A stretch of DNA of 64,000 nt from Acidobacteriota bacterium. Lineage in GTDB: Bacteria > Acidobacteriota > Terriglobia > Bryobacterales > Bryobacteraceae. Where the stretch lies: NCBI GenBank assembly GCA_018268835.1, contig JAFDVU010000008.1, positions 1-64,000 on the forward strand, given 5' to 3'. The position numbers were made by a program, and so were the translations under genes. Shown in pieces: positions 36,040 to 45,451 of the stretch. How positions within the stretch are numbered: position 1 is the first letter of the stretch; every line of letters begins with the position of its first letter. The notes beneath the pieces were generated by a model that was not told the DNA's origin, ran no database searches, and worked only from the letters and a program-made list of their open reading frames with translations.

Positions 36040-38376
36040 ATGAACATGAAAACGCTCCTCTGCGCGGCCCTCACCCTGACCGCGCTTAGCGCACAGACCA
36101 CCTTCCCCGCGGCCAAGGCCCTCGACGACGCGATCGAAGAGGCGATCCAGCAGAACCGCATCCCCGGCGCGGTGCTCCTCATCGGTCACGACGGCCGCGT
36201 CGTATACCGCAAGGCTTACGGACAGCGCGCGATCGTCCCGCACTCCGAGCCCATGACCGTGGATACCATTTTCGACTGCGCCTCCCTCACCAAGGTCATC
36301 GCCACCACCAGCTCGCTGATGAAGCTCTTCGAAGAGGGTAAGTTCCGGCTCAACGACCGTATCACCCAATACATCCCCGAATTTCAGGGCGGCAGGAGCG
36401 AAATCACGATCCGCAATCTGTTCACGCATTTTTCCGGACTGAAGCCCGACGTTCCGCTCAAGGAGCCGTGGAGCGGCTATGAGACCGGCATCAAACTCGC
36501 CTGCACGGACCCGCCCGCCGGACCGCCCTCCACCCGCTTCGTTTATAGCGACATCAATTTCATCCTGCTCGGCGAACTCGTCCACCGCCTTTCCGGCGAA
36601 ATGCTGAGCGATTACTCGCGGCAGCACATCTTCCTGCCGATCGGCATGAAGGAATCGATGTTCGAGCCGCCGGCATCGCTCATCCCGCGGATCGCGCCCA
36701 CGGAGCGTCCCAGCAAAACCGCCGAGCCCTTCCGCGGTATTGTCCACGACCCCACGGCGCGCAACATGGGCGGCGTCGCCGGACACGCGGGACTGTTCTC
36801 CACCGCCGACGACCTGGCGCGCTTCGCCCAGATGATGATCGACGGCGGCACGCTCGATGGCGTGCGCCTGTTCTCGCCGCTCACGGTGGCCAAGTTCACC
36901 GAACCGCAGAGCCCGCCCGACCAGCCGATCCTGCGCGGACTCGGCTGGGACATCGATTCGCCCTTCTCGGGCAATCGCGGCGAACTCTTCCCCATCGGTT
37001 CCTTCGGGCACACCGGCTTCACCGGCACTTCCATCTGGATCGACCCCAACACCAGGACCTACGTGATCCTGCTCGCCAACAGCGTGCATCCCGACCTGCG
37101 TCCGGCGATCACGCCGCTGCGCGGCAAGGTGGCGACCATCGCCGCCGCCGCGTTCGGCGTCACCGAACAAAAGGTCGCGCTCACCGGCTACGACGAAACG
37201 CTCACCGGACCCGGCGCGCGCCGCATGGTGGGACGCAACGGCCACACGCTCACCGGCCTCGACGTGCTTGCCTTGGAAAAGTTCGCGCCCTTCGCCGGCA
37301 AGAAGATCGGGCTCATCACCAACCAGAGCGGGCTATCGGCCGGCGGCCGCCGCAACATCGACCTGATGCGCGAAGCCGGCATTCAGATCGCCGCCATCTT
37401 CTCTCCCGAGCACGGCTTCCTCGGTGTGGAGGACCGCCCGGGGCTGCCCGACACGGCCGACCCCGCCACCGGCATCAAGGTGTATTCGCTCTACGGCGCC
37501 ACCAATCGTCCCACGCCCGAAATGCTCGCCGGGCTGGACGCGCTGGTGTTCGACATACAGGACGTGGGAGTCCGCTTCTACACGTTCGAAACCACCATGC
37601 TTTACGCCATGGAGGCCGCGGCCAAAGCGCACGTGCCGTACTACGTGCTCGACCGGCCGAACCCGATTACGGGCGTGCGCGTCGAAGGCCCCTTGCTCGA
37701 CGCCGCGCACACGTCCTTCGTCGGGTACGCCGCCGGCGAACCGGTGCGCCACGGTATGACGATGGGCGAACTGGCCCGCTTCTACAACGCCGAGCGCAAC
37801 ATCGGCGCGAACCTCACGGTCATCGCGATGAAAGACTATAACCGCGGTGACTGGTTCGACTCGACCAATCTCACCTGGATCAACCCCTCGCCCAACATGC
37901 GCAGCCTCAACGCCGCCATGCTGTATCCGGGCCTGTGCCTGCTCGAAGCCGCGCGCAATTTCTCGGTCGGGCGCGGTACGGATTCGCCCTTCGAACAGGT
38001 GGGCGCGGATTTCATCAAGGGAGCGGAACTGGCGCACTACCTCAACATACGGCAGGTGCCCGGCGTGCGTGTCTACCCGACCGCGTTCACCCCCACGGAG
38101 TCCAACTTCAAGGGCAAGCGCATCGAGGGCGTGCGCTTCGTGATCATCAATCGCGAACTGCTCGACGCCACGCGGCTCGGCCTGGAACTGGCGGTAGCCA
38201 TCGAGAAACTCTATCCCGGCAGGATCGATTGGAAACTGGGCGCGCGGCTCATCGGCAGCGACGATGCGATCCGCCGCATCCAGGCAGGGGAGGATCCGCG
38301 CACGATCCAGGCTTCGTTCGAAGACGCGGTGGAGGCTTACGCGCAAAAGCGCACTCCTTACCTGCTGTATAAATAG
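36040..38376 (+). CDS. Fusion of serine beta-lactamase-like domain and NamZ (DUF1343) exo-muramidase
   Basis: 778 residues with a signal peptide (LLCAALTLTALSAQ). Residues about 25-370 form a class C beta-lactamase/PBP-like domain: S82-x-x-K85 in ASLTK, Y169-S-D in FVYSDINF, and GHTGFTGTS as the KTG-box equivalent. Residues about 408-778 form a DUF1343 domain: KKIGLITNQSGL, FSPEHGFLGVEDR, DIQDVGVRFYTF, and LNIRQVPGVRVYPTAFTPTE. NamZ of Bacillus is an exo-beta-N-acetylmuramidase, and its gene is clustered with cell-wall-recycling genes. The fusion therefore points to periplasmic peptidoglycan turnover. An alternative start is the Met at 36046. Confidence 0.92.
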   Translation: MNMKTLLCAALTLTALSAQTTFPAAKALDDAIEEAIQQNRIPGAVLLIGHDGRVVYRKAYGQRAIVPHSEPMTVDTIFDCASLTKVIATTSSLMKLFEEGKFRLNDRITQYIPEFQGGRSEITIRNLFTHFSGLKPDVPLKEPWSGYETGIKLACTDPPAGPPSTRFVYSDINFILLGELVHRLSGEMLSDYSRQHIFLPIGMKESMFEPPASLIPRIAPTERPSKTAEPFRGIVHDPTARNMGGVAGHAGLFSTADDLARFAQMMIDGGTLDGVRLFSPLTVAKFTEPQSPPDQPILRGLGWDIDSPFSGNRGELFPIGSFGHTGFTGTSIWIDPNTRTYVILLANSVHPDLRPAITPLRGKVATIAAAAFGVTEQKVALTGYDETLTGPGARRMVGRNGHTLTGLDVLALEKFAPFAGKKIGLITNQSGLSAGGRRNIDLMREAGIQIAAIFSPEHGFLGVEDRPGLPDTADPATGIKVYSLYGATNRPTPEMLAGLDALVFDIQDVGVRFYTFETTMLYAMEAAAKAHVPYYVLDRPNPITGVRVEGPLLDAAHTSFVGYAAGEPVRHGMTMGELARFYNAERNIGANLTVIAMKDYNRGDWFDSTNLTWINPSPNMRSLNAAMLYPGLCLLEAARNFSVGRGTDSPFEQVGADFIKGAELAHYLNIRQVPGVRVYPTAFTPTESNFKGKRIEGVRFVIINRELLDATRLGLELAVAIEKLYPGRIDWKLGARLIGSDDAIRRIQAGEDPRTIQASFEDAVEAYAQKRTPYLLYK

Positions 38377-38385
38377 GTAACGGCT

Positions 38386-39903
38386 ATGAGCGATCCTACC
38401 CGCAGGGATGCACTCCGCGCGCTTTCCACCGCCTCCGTGGCGGGCGCGGCTTTGGATGCGCAGAACGCCGCGCCGCCGCTTTGTTTCATGAGCGCGATCG
38501 AGATGGCGCGGCTGATCCGCGCGAAGAAACTCTCGGCGCGCGAAGCGCTGGCCGCGCACCTGAAGCAGATCGAGCGGGTGAACCCCAAGGTCAACGCCAT
38601 CGTGACCCTGGTGGCGGAGATGGCGCAGGCGGCCGCCGCGCGGGCCGACGAGATGCAGGCGCGTGGTGAAAAACTCGGGCCGCTCCATGGCCTGCCGGTC
38701 GCGCACAAAGACCTGGAGGAGACGCGCGGCATCCGCACCACGTTCGGCTCGCCGCTCTACCGGGATTTCATTCCGGCGGAAGACAGCCTGGTGGTGGAGC
38801 GCATGCGGCGCGCGGGCGCGATCACCATCGGCAAGACCAACACGCCGGAGTTCGGCGCGGGATCGCAGACGTTCAACCAGGTTTTCGGCGCGACGCGCAA
38901 TCCCTACGACCTGACGAAAACGTGCGGCGGATCTTCCGGCGGCGCCGCCGTCGCGCTGGTGTGCGGACTGACGCCGGTAGCCAGCGGCTCCGATGCCGGC
39001 GGCTCGCTGCGCAACCCGGCCGCGTTCTGTAACGTCGCCGGATTCCGCCCGTCGATCGGCCGTGTGCCCAATCCGAAGGCGCCGTTTGCGTGGTCCACGT
39101 ATGCCACTTCGGGATGCCTGGGCCGCACGGTGGCGGACCTTGCCTTCGCGTTCAGCGCCATCGCGGGCCCGGATGCGCGGGATCCGCTTTCGATCGCCGA
39201 CCCGGGCGAACTCTTCGCGCGCCCGCTCGGCCGCGGCTTCAAAGGCGCGCGGGTGGCGTTCTTCAAGGACCTGGGCGGCGTGCCGTTCGACCCCCGCGTG
39301 AGGGCCATCGTGGACGGCCACCGCGCGACCTTCGAGTCGCTCGGCTGCATCGTGGAGCAGGCCGAGCCCGATTTCGCTCCGGCGGAAATCGCATTTCGCC
39401 TCCTGCGCGCGTGGAATACCGCACATACGCACGGGGACCAACTGCGCCGGCATCCGGATGCCTACAAGGCCACGCTGAAGGGCGAGATCGAAGCCGGGCT
39501 GCGGCTCAGCGGAGCGGATATCGCGCGCGCGGAAACGGCGCACTCCGAGATGTGGCGGGGCTTTCAGGCGTTCCTCGGGAAGTACGAATACTTCGTGGTG
39601 CCCACCTCGCAATTGCCGCCCTTCGACGTAACCACGGAGTACCCGGCGGAGATCGCGGGCGTGAAGTTCGCGAATTACATCGATTGGATGAAATCCTGCT
39701 GGTACATTTCCGCCACCGGGAACCCGGCGGCATCCGTGCCCGGCGGTTTCACCGCGGAAGGACTGCCGGTGGGCGTGCAGATCGTGGGCCGCTACCAGCA
39801 GGATTTCGCCGTGTTACAGATGGCGCACGCCTTCGAGGAAGCCACCGGCTTTGGCGGGAAGCGCCCATACATCGCGCAGGTGTCCGCAACCGATCGCGGA
39901 TGA
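38386..39903 (+). CDS. Amidase-signature family hydrolase
   Basis: 505 residues. The Ser-cisSer-Lys triad is visible as Lys108 (VAHKDLEE), Ser183 in CGGSSGGAAVAL, and the nucleophile Ser207 in ASGSDAGGSLRNPAA. Spacing between the three matches the family. The start has an RR-containing hydrophilic then Ala-rich stretch (TRRDALRALSTASVAGAA), possibly a Tat signal. It starts 9 bases after the NamZ fusion gene and is likely in its operon. The amide substrate is unknown. Confidence 0.93.
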   Translation: MSDPTRRDALRALSTASVAGAALDAQNAAPPLCFMSAIEMARLIRAKKLSAREALAAHLKQIERVNPKVNAIVTLVAEMAQAAAARADEMQARGEKLGPLHGLPVAHKDLEETRGIRTTFGSPLYRDFIPAEDSLVVERMRRAGAITIGKTNTPEFGAGSQTFNQVFGATRNPYDLTKTCGGSSGGAAVALVCGLTPVASGSDAGGSLRNPAAFCNVAGFRPSIGRVPNPKAPFAWSTYATSGCLGRTVADLAFAFSAIAGPDARDPLSIADPGELFARPLGRGFKGARVAFFKDLGGVPFDPRVRAIVDGHRATFESLGCIVEQAEPDFAPAEIAFRLLRAWNTAHTHGDQLRRHPDAYKATLKGEIEAGLRLSGADIARAETAHSEMWRGFQAFLGKYEYFVVPTSQLPPFDVTTEYPAEIAGVKFANYIDWMKSCWYISATGNPAASVPGGFTAEGLPVGVQIVGRYQQDFAVLQMAHAFEEATGFGGKRPYIAQVSATDRG

Positions 39904-39915
39904 GGCGCGTCAAAC

Positions 39916-40674
39916 ATGGCAAGACGCGCCGCGCTCGGGTTGAGCGCGCCACTTGTACGGATGCTGACGCTCATGTGCCTGCCTTCACGCCTGCGGGTCC
40001 GTTTCCTTCCGATCTTTCTGAGCGCCCTGGCGGTGTGCGCGTGCCGGGGGCAGCAGGCCGACCCTCCGGCGGCGCCCGCGGATTCCGCGCCCAAGCGAAT
40101 CTTCGGAATTATTCCCAATTACCGCACTTATCCCGCGGAGCGTGACTACCGGGCGATCTCGCAGCGCAAGAAGTTTTCGATCGCGCTCGAGGACTCCTTC
40201 GACCGGGGAACCTTCGTGCTTGCCGCGGGGTTCGCCGGCGAGAGGCAACTTAACGACAATACGCCGTCGTTCGGGCAGGGACTGACGGGCTACGCGCGAT
40301 ATCTGGGGACGGCGTACGGCGACCTGGTGATCGGCAATTTCATGACGGAGGCCATCTACCCGGCGCTGCTGCACCAGGATCCGCGCTATTTCCGCCGCGG
40401 CACGGGCAGCGCATGGTCGCGCGTCAGGTACGCGGTGAGCCGCATCTTCTGGACGCGCACGGATTCTGGCGGCTCGACGTTCAACTTCTCCGAAGTCGGC
40501 GGCAACGCCACCGCGGTGGCGATCGCCAACGCGTATTACCCGGACAACCGCACCGCCGGCGCGGCGGTTTCGGCGCTGGCCATCCAACTGGGGCTAGACA
40601 CGGCGGGCAACCTGCTCAAAGAGTTCTGGCCCGACTTGAGCCACGCTCTTTCGCGCAAGCCGCACGCGCGTTAG
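39916..40674 (+). CDS. Exported envelope protein of acidobacterial type
   Basis: Up to 252 residues; the start may be Met at 39961. A hydrophobic stretch (RFLPIFLSALAVCACRGQ) is a signal or lipoprotein-like signal, though the lipobox is imperfect. The mature part has motifs recalled from an uncharacterised acidobacterial family: FGIIPNYRTYP, ALLHQDPRYFRRGTGS, RIFWTRTDSG and NAYYPDNRT. It is likely an envelope protein. It follows the amidase gene by 12 bases and is convergent with a DUF2490 gene. Function unknown. Confidence 0.75.
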   Translation: MARRAALGLSAPLVRMLTLMCLPSRLRVRFLPIFLSALAVCACRGQQADPPAAPADSAPKRIFGIIPNYRTYPAERDYRAISQRKKFSIALEDSFDRGTFVLAAGFAGERQLNDNTPSFGQGLTGYARYLGTAYGDLVIGNFMTEAIYPALLHQDPRYFRRGTGSAWSRVRYAVSRIFWTRTDSGGSTFNFSEVGGNATAVAIANAYYPDNRTAGAAVSALAIQLGLDTAGNLLKEFWPDLSHALSRKPHAR

Positions 40675-40684
40675 CCCCGGACGT

Positions 40685-41320
40685 TCATCGCAGGAACGGA
40701 TCGATGCGGAACTGCGTGACGACAACGTGACGCGGTTCGCCCACGGTGGAACGGCGGGCGTCATACAGATAGCCGAACTCGACGGTCGCCGCCCGGGAGA
40801 ATCGCCACCGCAAGCCGGCGCCATTGCGGCTGCTGAGGTAGCCATCGGCGTCGAAGAACCACTCGCTGCTCAGATAAGGGCCGAGCGGTTTCTGTGTGCC
40901 GAGCCGGAAGCGGTGGCGGTAGCGGGTGAACTGCGCGCGGTCGGGCACGAAAAAGCGTTCCACCAGCCCGCGCGTATCGACGGCGATTCCGCCCGTGCGA
41001 TAGACAAGGGTTTCAAGGCCACCGAACACGCGATGGAGATTTCGCCAGTCTTCGGCGCTATCCTCCTCCCGGCCGTAGTAATAGCCGCCGATCAGGGAGA
41101 CGCGCCGCGGCATCGCGAACCTGGAAATCACGCCGGTACGGCCTTGCTGGGCCGTGGTGAAGTCCCGGCCGGTACGCAGCCGTCCGTGAAGCACGACTTC
41201 GGCGCGCGACGATTTCAGGACCGTCAGATCGACCGCGTGCCAGGACCACACCTCGCCCGCGGGAAGGTACGGGGCCGCGGCCAGCAGGAGCAGCGCCGCG
41301 CGCCGGAGTGTGCGCCGCAT
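40685..41320 (-). CDS. DUF2490-like outer-membrane beta-barrel protein
   Basis: 211 residues. The signal peptide (LLLLAAAPYLPAGE) is followed by alternating beta-strands (VSLIGGYYYGREED, LETLVYRTGGIAVDTR, RYRHRFRLGTQKPL, YLSSEWFFDADG) and ends in Phe-Leu-Arg. This is the pattern of small DUF2490 barrels. It starts 1 base after the stop of the zinc-ribbon gene at 41322-41582, so the two share a transcript. Confidence 0.8.
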   Translation of the reverse strand: MRRTLRRAALLLLAAAPYLPAGEVWSWHAVDLTVLKSSRAEVVLHGRLRTGRDFTTAQQGRTGVISRFAMPRRVSLIGGYYYGREEDSAEDWRNLHRVFGGLETLVYRTGGIAVDTRGLVERFFVPDRAQFTRYRHRFRLGTQKPLGPYLSSEWFFDADGYLSSRNGAGLRWRFSRAATVEFGYLYDARRSTVGEPRHVVVTQFRIDPFLR

Positions 41321-41321
41321 T

Positions 41322-41582
41322 TCAATCGAAGAGGTCCGAGAAGAACGACTTCCGGCGATGTCCGGAGAGATTGTGTTCGCGGTCGTGATCGTGTTCGCGA
41401 TCATGTTCGTAGTGTCCCTTTTCGGGTTCGCGGGACCGGGAGGCCGGAGCGCTCGAACGGTCGATGATCTTATCGAGGCCGCCGCGGTCGATCCACACAC
41501 CACGGCAGGTGGGACAGTAGTTGATCTCGACACCCTGGCGGTCGGCCATCATGAGCGGGACGTTGCACACAGGACAGTTCAT
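41322..41582 (-). CDS. TFIIB-type zinc-ribbon protein with His/Asp-rich tail
   Basis: 86 residues. The zf-TFIIB ribbon is CPVC (residues 3-6) and YCPTCRGVWIDRGGLDKI. Then comes a His/Asp/Glu/Arg-rich tail (HYEHDREHDHDREHN) and a FFSDLFD end. The ribbon matches that of the membrane protein at 50337-51038. A GG-N10-GC element upstream (41609-41624) resembles a sigma-54 promoter. The family is small and uncharacterised; the His-rich tail may bind metal. Confidence 0.85.
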   Translation of the reverse strand: MNCPVCNVPLMMADRQGVEINYCPTCRGVWIDRGGLDKIIDRSSAPASRSREPEKGHYEHDREHDHDREHNLSGHRRKSFFSDLFD

Positions 41583-41608
41583 GGGAATTGCCAGTGCAAT
41601 TGAATCGC

Positions 41609-41624
41609 CGCAACTTCAAAACCG
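41609..41624 (-). promoter_or_regulatory. Possible sigma-54 promoter for the zinc-ribbon gene
   Basis: CGGTTTTGAAGTTGCG on the minus strand: GG, 10 bases, GC, with TTGC at -12. The first base deviates from TGG. No TGTCCC-type site is seen upstream. Confidence 0.4.
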
Positions 41625-41661
41625 GACGCCAGAGGGTACACTAGGGGCGTAACGGAGCCGG

Positions 41662-42764
41662 ATGCCGCAAACTCTTCAGCGACGGGACGCGTTCAACCGC
41701 CTCGGCCTGGCGGGGGTGGCCTCGGGCACTTTGCTGATCAGTTCCCTGCACCATTTCACGGACCTGTCGCACGTCCACTGGCACAACATCTTCCAGGTCC
41801 TCTACTACATTCCAACGGTGCTGGCCGCGTTGCTGTTCGGCTTCCGGGGCGGTCTCTGCGCGGCGCTGCTGGCGGCGATTTCGCATCTGCCGTACGTCGT
41901 GCAGACATCGCGCGTCAATCCGGATTACGCCATCGAGCAGGCGGTGGAGATGTCGCTGTTGTGCATCGTGGGCGGGCTGACCGGGGTATTGTCGGACCGC
42001 GACCGCCGGCAGCGCAGGGACCTGGAGCGCACGACGAACCGCCTGACCGAGGTGTACCGGGAACTGGAGCAGAACTTCGATCAGATGAAGCGGGCGGAGC
42101 GGCTGTTCGCGGTCGGGCAACTGGCTGCCGGACTGGCGCACGAACTGCGCAATCCGCTGTGGAGCATCGCCGGAGCGGCCGGCATACTGGAGCGCAACGC
42201 CTGCCTGGAGGCGAAACACCGGGAGTGTCTCGACATCATCCAGAAGGAGTCGCAGCGGCTCAATCGCCTGCTCACCGAGTTTCTGGATTTCGCGCGGCCG
42301 CGGCCGCCGAAGTATCAGAGCATCGATATCGACGCGCTGCTCGACAGCGTGATCCAGTTGGCGGTGCACGCGGTGGGCCATAGCGCCGTGCAACTGCGCA
42401 AGTTGACGGCGCCCGATCTGCCGCTGGTAGAAGGCGATCCGGAAATGGTCAAGCAGATGCTGCTGAACCTGGCGATCAACGCGATCCAGGCGATGCCGCG
42501 GGGCGGGGAAGTGGTGGTTTCGGCCGGCGTGCAGGATGGAAAAATGATTCTGCGGGTGCGGGACCAGGGCTGCGGGATCGCGCCGGAGATCCGCGATAAG
42601 ATCTTCAATCCGTTCTTCACCACCAAGGACGGCGGGACCGGGCTGGGGCTGGCCGTGGCGCACCAGATCGTGGAACAGCACGGCGGAATTCTACGGGCGG
42701 AAGCGAACTCGGGCGGCGGGATGACGTTTTCCGCGCTGCTGCCGCTTGGCCGCGAGACGACGGT

Positions 42765-42768
<4 letters not shown>
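41662..42768 (+). CDS. Membrane sensor histidine kinase
   Basis: 368 residues. Three or four membrane segments fill about residues 14-110 (GVASGTLLISSL, VLYYIPTVLAALLFGF, LCAALLAAISHLP, MSLLCIVGGLTGVL) with little periplasmic loop. A coiled coil leads to the HisKA box with phospho-acceptor His160 (GLAHELRNPL), then N, G1 and G2 boxes (NLAINAIQAM, DQGCGIAPE, GTGLGLAVAHQIV). It lacks a PAS domain. The stop overlaps the response regulator start (ATGA at 42765-42768), so both are made together. Confidence 0.96.
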
Positions 42769-44180
<1,412 letters not shown>

Positions 44181-44211
44181 ACGCGCAAATCGTACGCTTG
44201 CGGGTTCGCGG

Positions 44212-44227
44212 TGTCCCAAATGGGACA
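44212..44227. promoter_or_regulatory. Palindromic enhancer (UAS) for an NtrC-type activator
   Basis: TGTCCCAAATGGGACA, perfect 7-base arms around AA. It lies 42 bases upstream of a sigma-54 promoter, right after the NtrC-type gene. Related half-sites occur at 50231 and 50251. Confidence 0.7.
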
Positions 44228-44269
44228 GCAGCGGCGGCCGGCGGCGTCGGGTTTCCAGCGGAATCCTCC

Positions 44270-44285
44270 TGGTCATGGAATTGCT
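44270..44285 (+). promoter_or_regulatory. Sigma-54 promoter of the DUF302-PGPGW-DUF302-baeRF operon
   Basis: TGGTCATGGAATTGCT: GG and GC separated by exactly 10 bases, with TTGC at -12. Predicted transcript start is near 44296, and GGAGGA follows before the ATG at 44315. Confidence 0.7.
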
Positions 44286-44314
44286 CCTGTAATCCGCGGA
44301 GGATACGACTGACC

Positions 44315-44728
44315 ATGACACGAGATGCGGGGAACGTCCGATACTCGCTGCATGAGCCGTTCGAGCGGGCCGTGGAGTGCGTGAGTAGTTCACTGCGCAA
44401 CCGGGGCCTGCGAATTGCGGGCGAGCTCGACGTTTCCCGCCGTGTCGAACGGACCCTCGGGATCGTTCTGCGGCCGTGCCGGATCCTCTTTGTCATGCCC
44501 GGAGAATCGGCGTTGAGCGCGGAGAGCATCCACCCCTGGGCGGCGGTGTTCCTGCCGTTCCACGTGGTGGTTTCAGGCAATGACGCCGGGACGGAAGTCC
44601 AGGTTCAAACCAGGGTTCAGGCGGGCGGAGAACCGGCGGCGGCTCTTTGGGGTCCGGTGATCGAGACCCAGGCGCGGATCGCCCAGGCGGTCGAGGCGGT
44701 GGCGGCGCGGCCGAGCATGGTGGTATGA
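44315..44728 (+). CDS. DUF302 domain protein
   Basis: 137 residues. The DUF302 pattern is clear: RYSLHEPFERAVECVSSSLR, GLRIAGELDVSRRVERTLGI, RPCRILFVMPGESALSAESI, AAVFLPFHVVVSG. The family is a small alpha/beta fold with no assigned reaction, often near stress or sulfur genes. GGAGGA lies about 10 bases before the ATG. The stop overlaps the next ATG (ATGA). A paralogue is at 44992-45414. Confidence 0.82.
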   Translation: MTRDAGNVRYSLHEPFERAVECVSSSLRNRGLRIAGELDVSRRVERTLGIVLRPCRILFVMPGESALSAESIHPWAAVFLPFHVVVSGNDAGTEVQVQTRVQAGGEPAAALWGPVIETQARIAQAVEAVAARPSMVV

Positions 44729-44964
44729 CGATCGCGGTGCGCGCGCTGCGGATCGCGGGAGGCTTCGGGCTGCTGCTCGTGGGAGGCCTCCTGGCCTTGC
44801 CCGGCGTTCCGGGTCCGGGGATCCCCATCATGCTGCTGGGCCTGGTGCTGCTGAGCAGCCATTTCGCGTGGGCGAAGCGGGCGATGGACTGGCTCAAGGC
44901 CAGGGGGGCGGCGTTGCGCGCACGCGTCCAGAGCGGGCCGTCCAATGGAAGCGGCCGTGCATGA
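44725..44964 (+). CDS. PGPGW-family small membrane protein
   Basis: 79 residues. Two hydrophobic segments flank PGVPGPGIPIMLLG, the PGPGW signature. A cytoplasmic basic helix follows (WAKRAMDWLKARG). Such proteins are inner-membrane and uncharacterised. Start overlap with the DUF302 stop shows coupling. Confidence 0.85.
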   Translation: MTIAVRALRIAGGFGLLLVGGLLALPGVPGPGIPIMLLGLVLLSSHFAWAKRAMDWLKARGAALRARVQSGPSNGSGRA

Positions 44965-44991
44965 GAAAAGGGCGGAAAGCGGATCACTCCC

Positions 44992-45414
44992 ATGAATCTT
45001 GCGGCCGCCGGTAGCACCCGGACGGTTCCCGAGCCCTTCGGCAGGGCGGTGCCGCTCGTGCGGCGCCTGCTCCTCTCCGCCGGTCTCAGCGTTGTCGAAG
45101 AATTCAATGTCTCGGGCGAATCCTATTTCCGGCTGGGCGTCGCCAGCCGTTCCTGCATCGTGCTGCTGGTGGACAGCCCGGTGCTGCTGTTCGAGGCCAT
45201 CGCCCTGGATCGCGCGGCAGCGGTGTTTCTTCCGGTCCACGTCGTGATCACCGGCGACCGCGACACTTCTTACATCCACTGGGCGAATCCCGTTGCGAGT
45301 TCCGGACTCCGCCCGCCGGTCCCCGCGAAAGGCGCCCTGGAGGAACTGTGCGGGCGGGTCCACCAGGCTCTGGCGGCGCTGCCGCGGGCTGTGGACCATG
45401 CGGTTGTCCGGTAG
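44992..45414 (+). CDS. Second DUF302-like protein
   Basis: 140 residues. It is a diverged paralogue of the 44315 gene: VPEPFGRAVPLVRRLLLSAG, LSVVEEFNVSG, RSCIVLLVDSPVLLFEAIAL, AAVFLPVHVVITG. Same operon, 27 bases after the PGPGW gene. A complex between the two DUF302 proteins is conceivable but not shown. Confidence 0.75.
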   Translation: MNLAAAGSTRTVPEPFGRAVPLVRRLLLSAGLSVVEEFNVSGESYFRLGVASRSCIVLLVDSPVLLFEAIALDRAAAVFLPVHVVITGDRDTSYIHWANPVASSGLRPPVPAKGALEELCGRVHQALAALPRAVDHAVVR

Positions 45415-45451
45415 CACCGGAGCTGCGGTGCAAAGAAAAAGGAGAACTACC

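Noticed and set aside
37333..39612. About 760-codon open frame opposite the NamZ fusion and amidase genes
   Set aside because: It spans two unrelated sense genes and their gap, and is His/Arg-rich without structure; a shadow.
41586..41601. AATTGC-CAGT-GCAATT inverted repeat over the zinc-ribbon gene start
   Set aside because: Short, single copy and not similar to the TGTCCCA sites; chance is plausible.
44212..44227. The palindrome as a simple transcription terminator of the NtrC-type gene
   Set aside because: There is no T-tract, the loop would be only 2 bases, and the distance to a GG-N10-GC promoter fits an enhancer site better.
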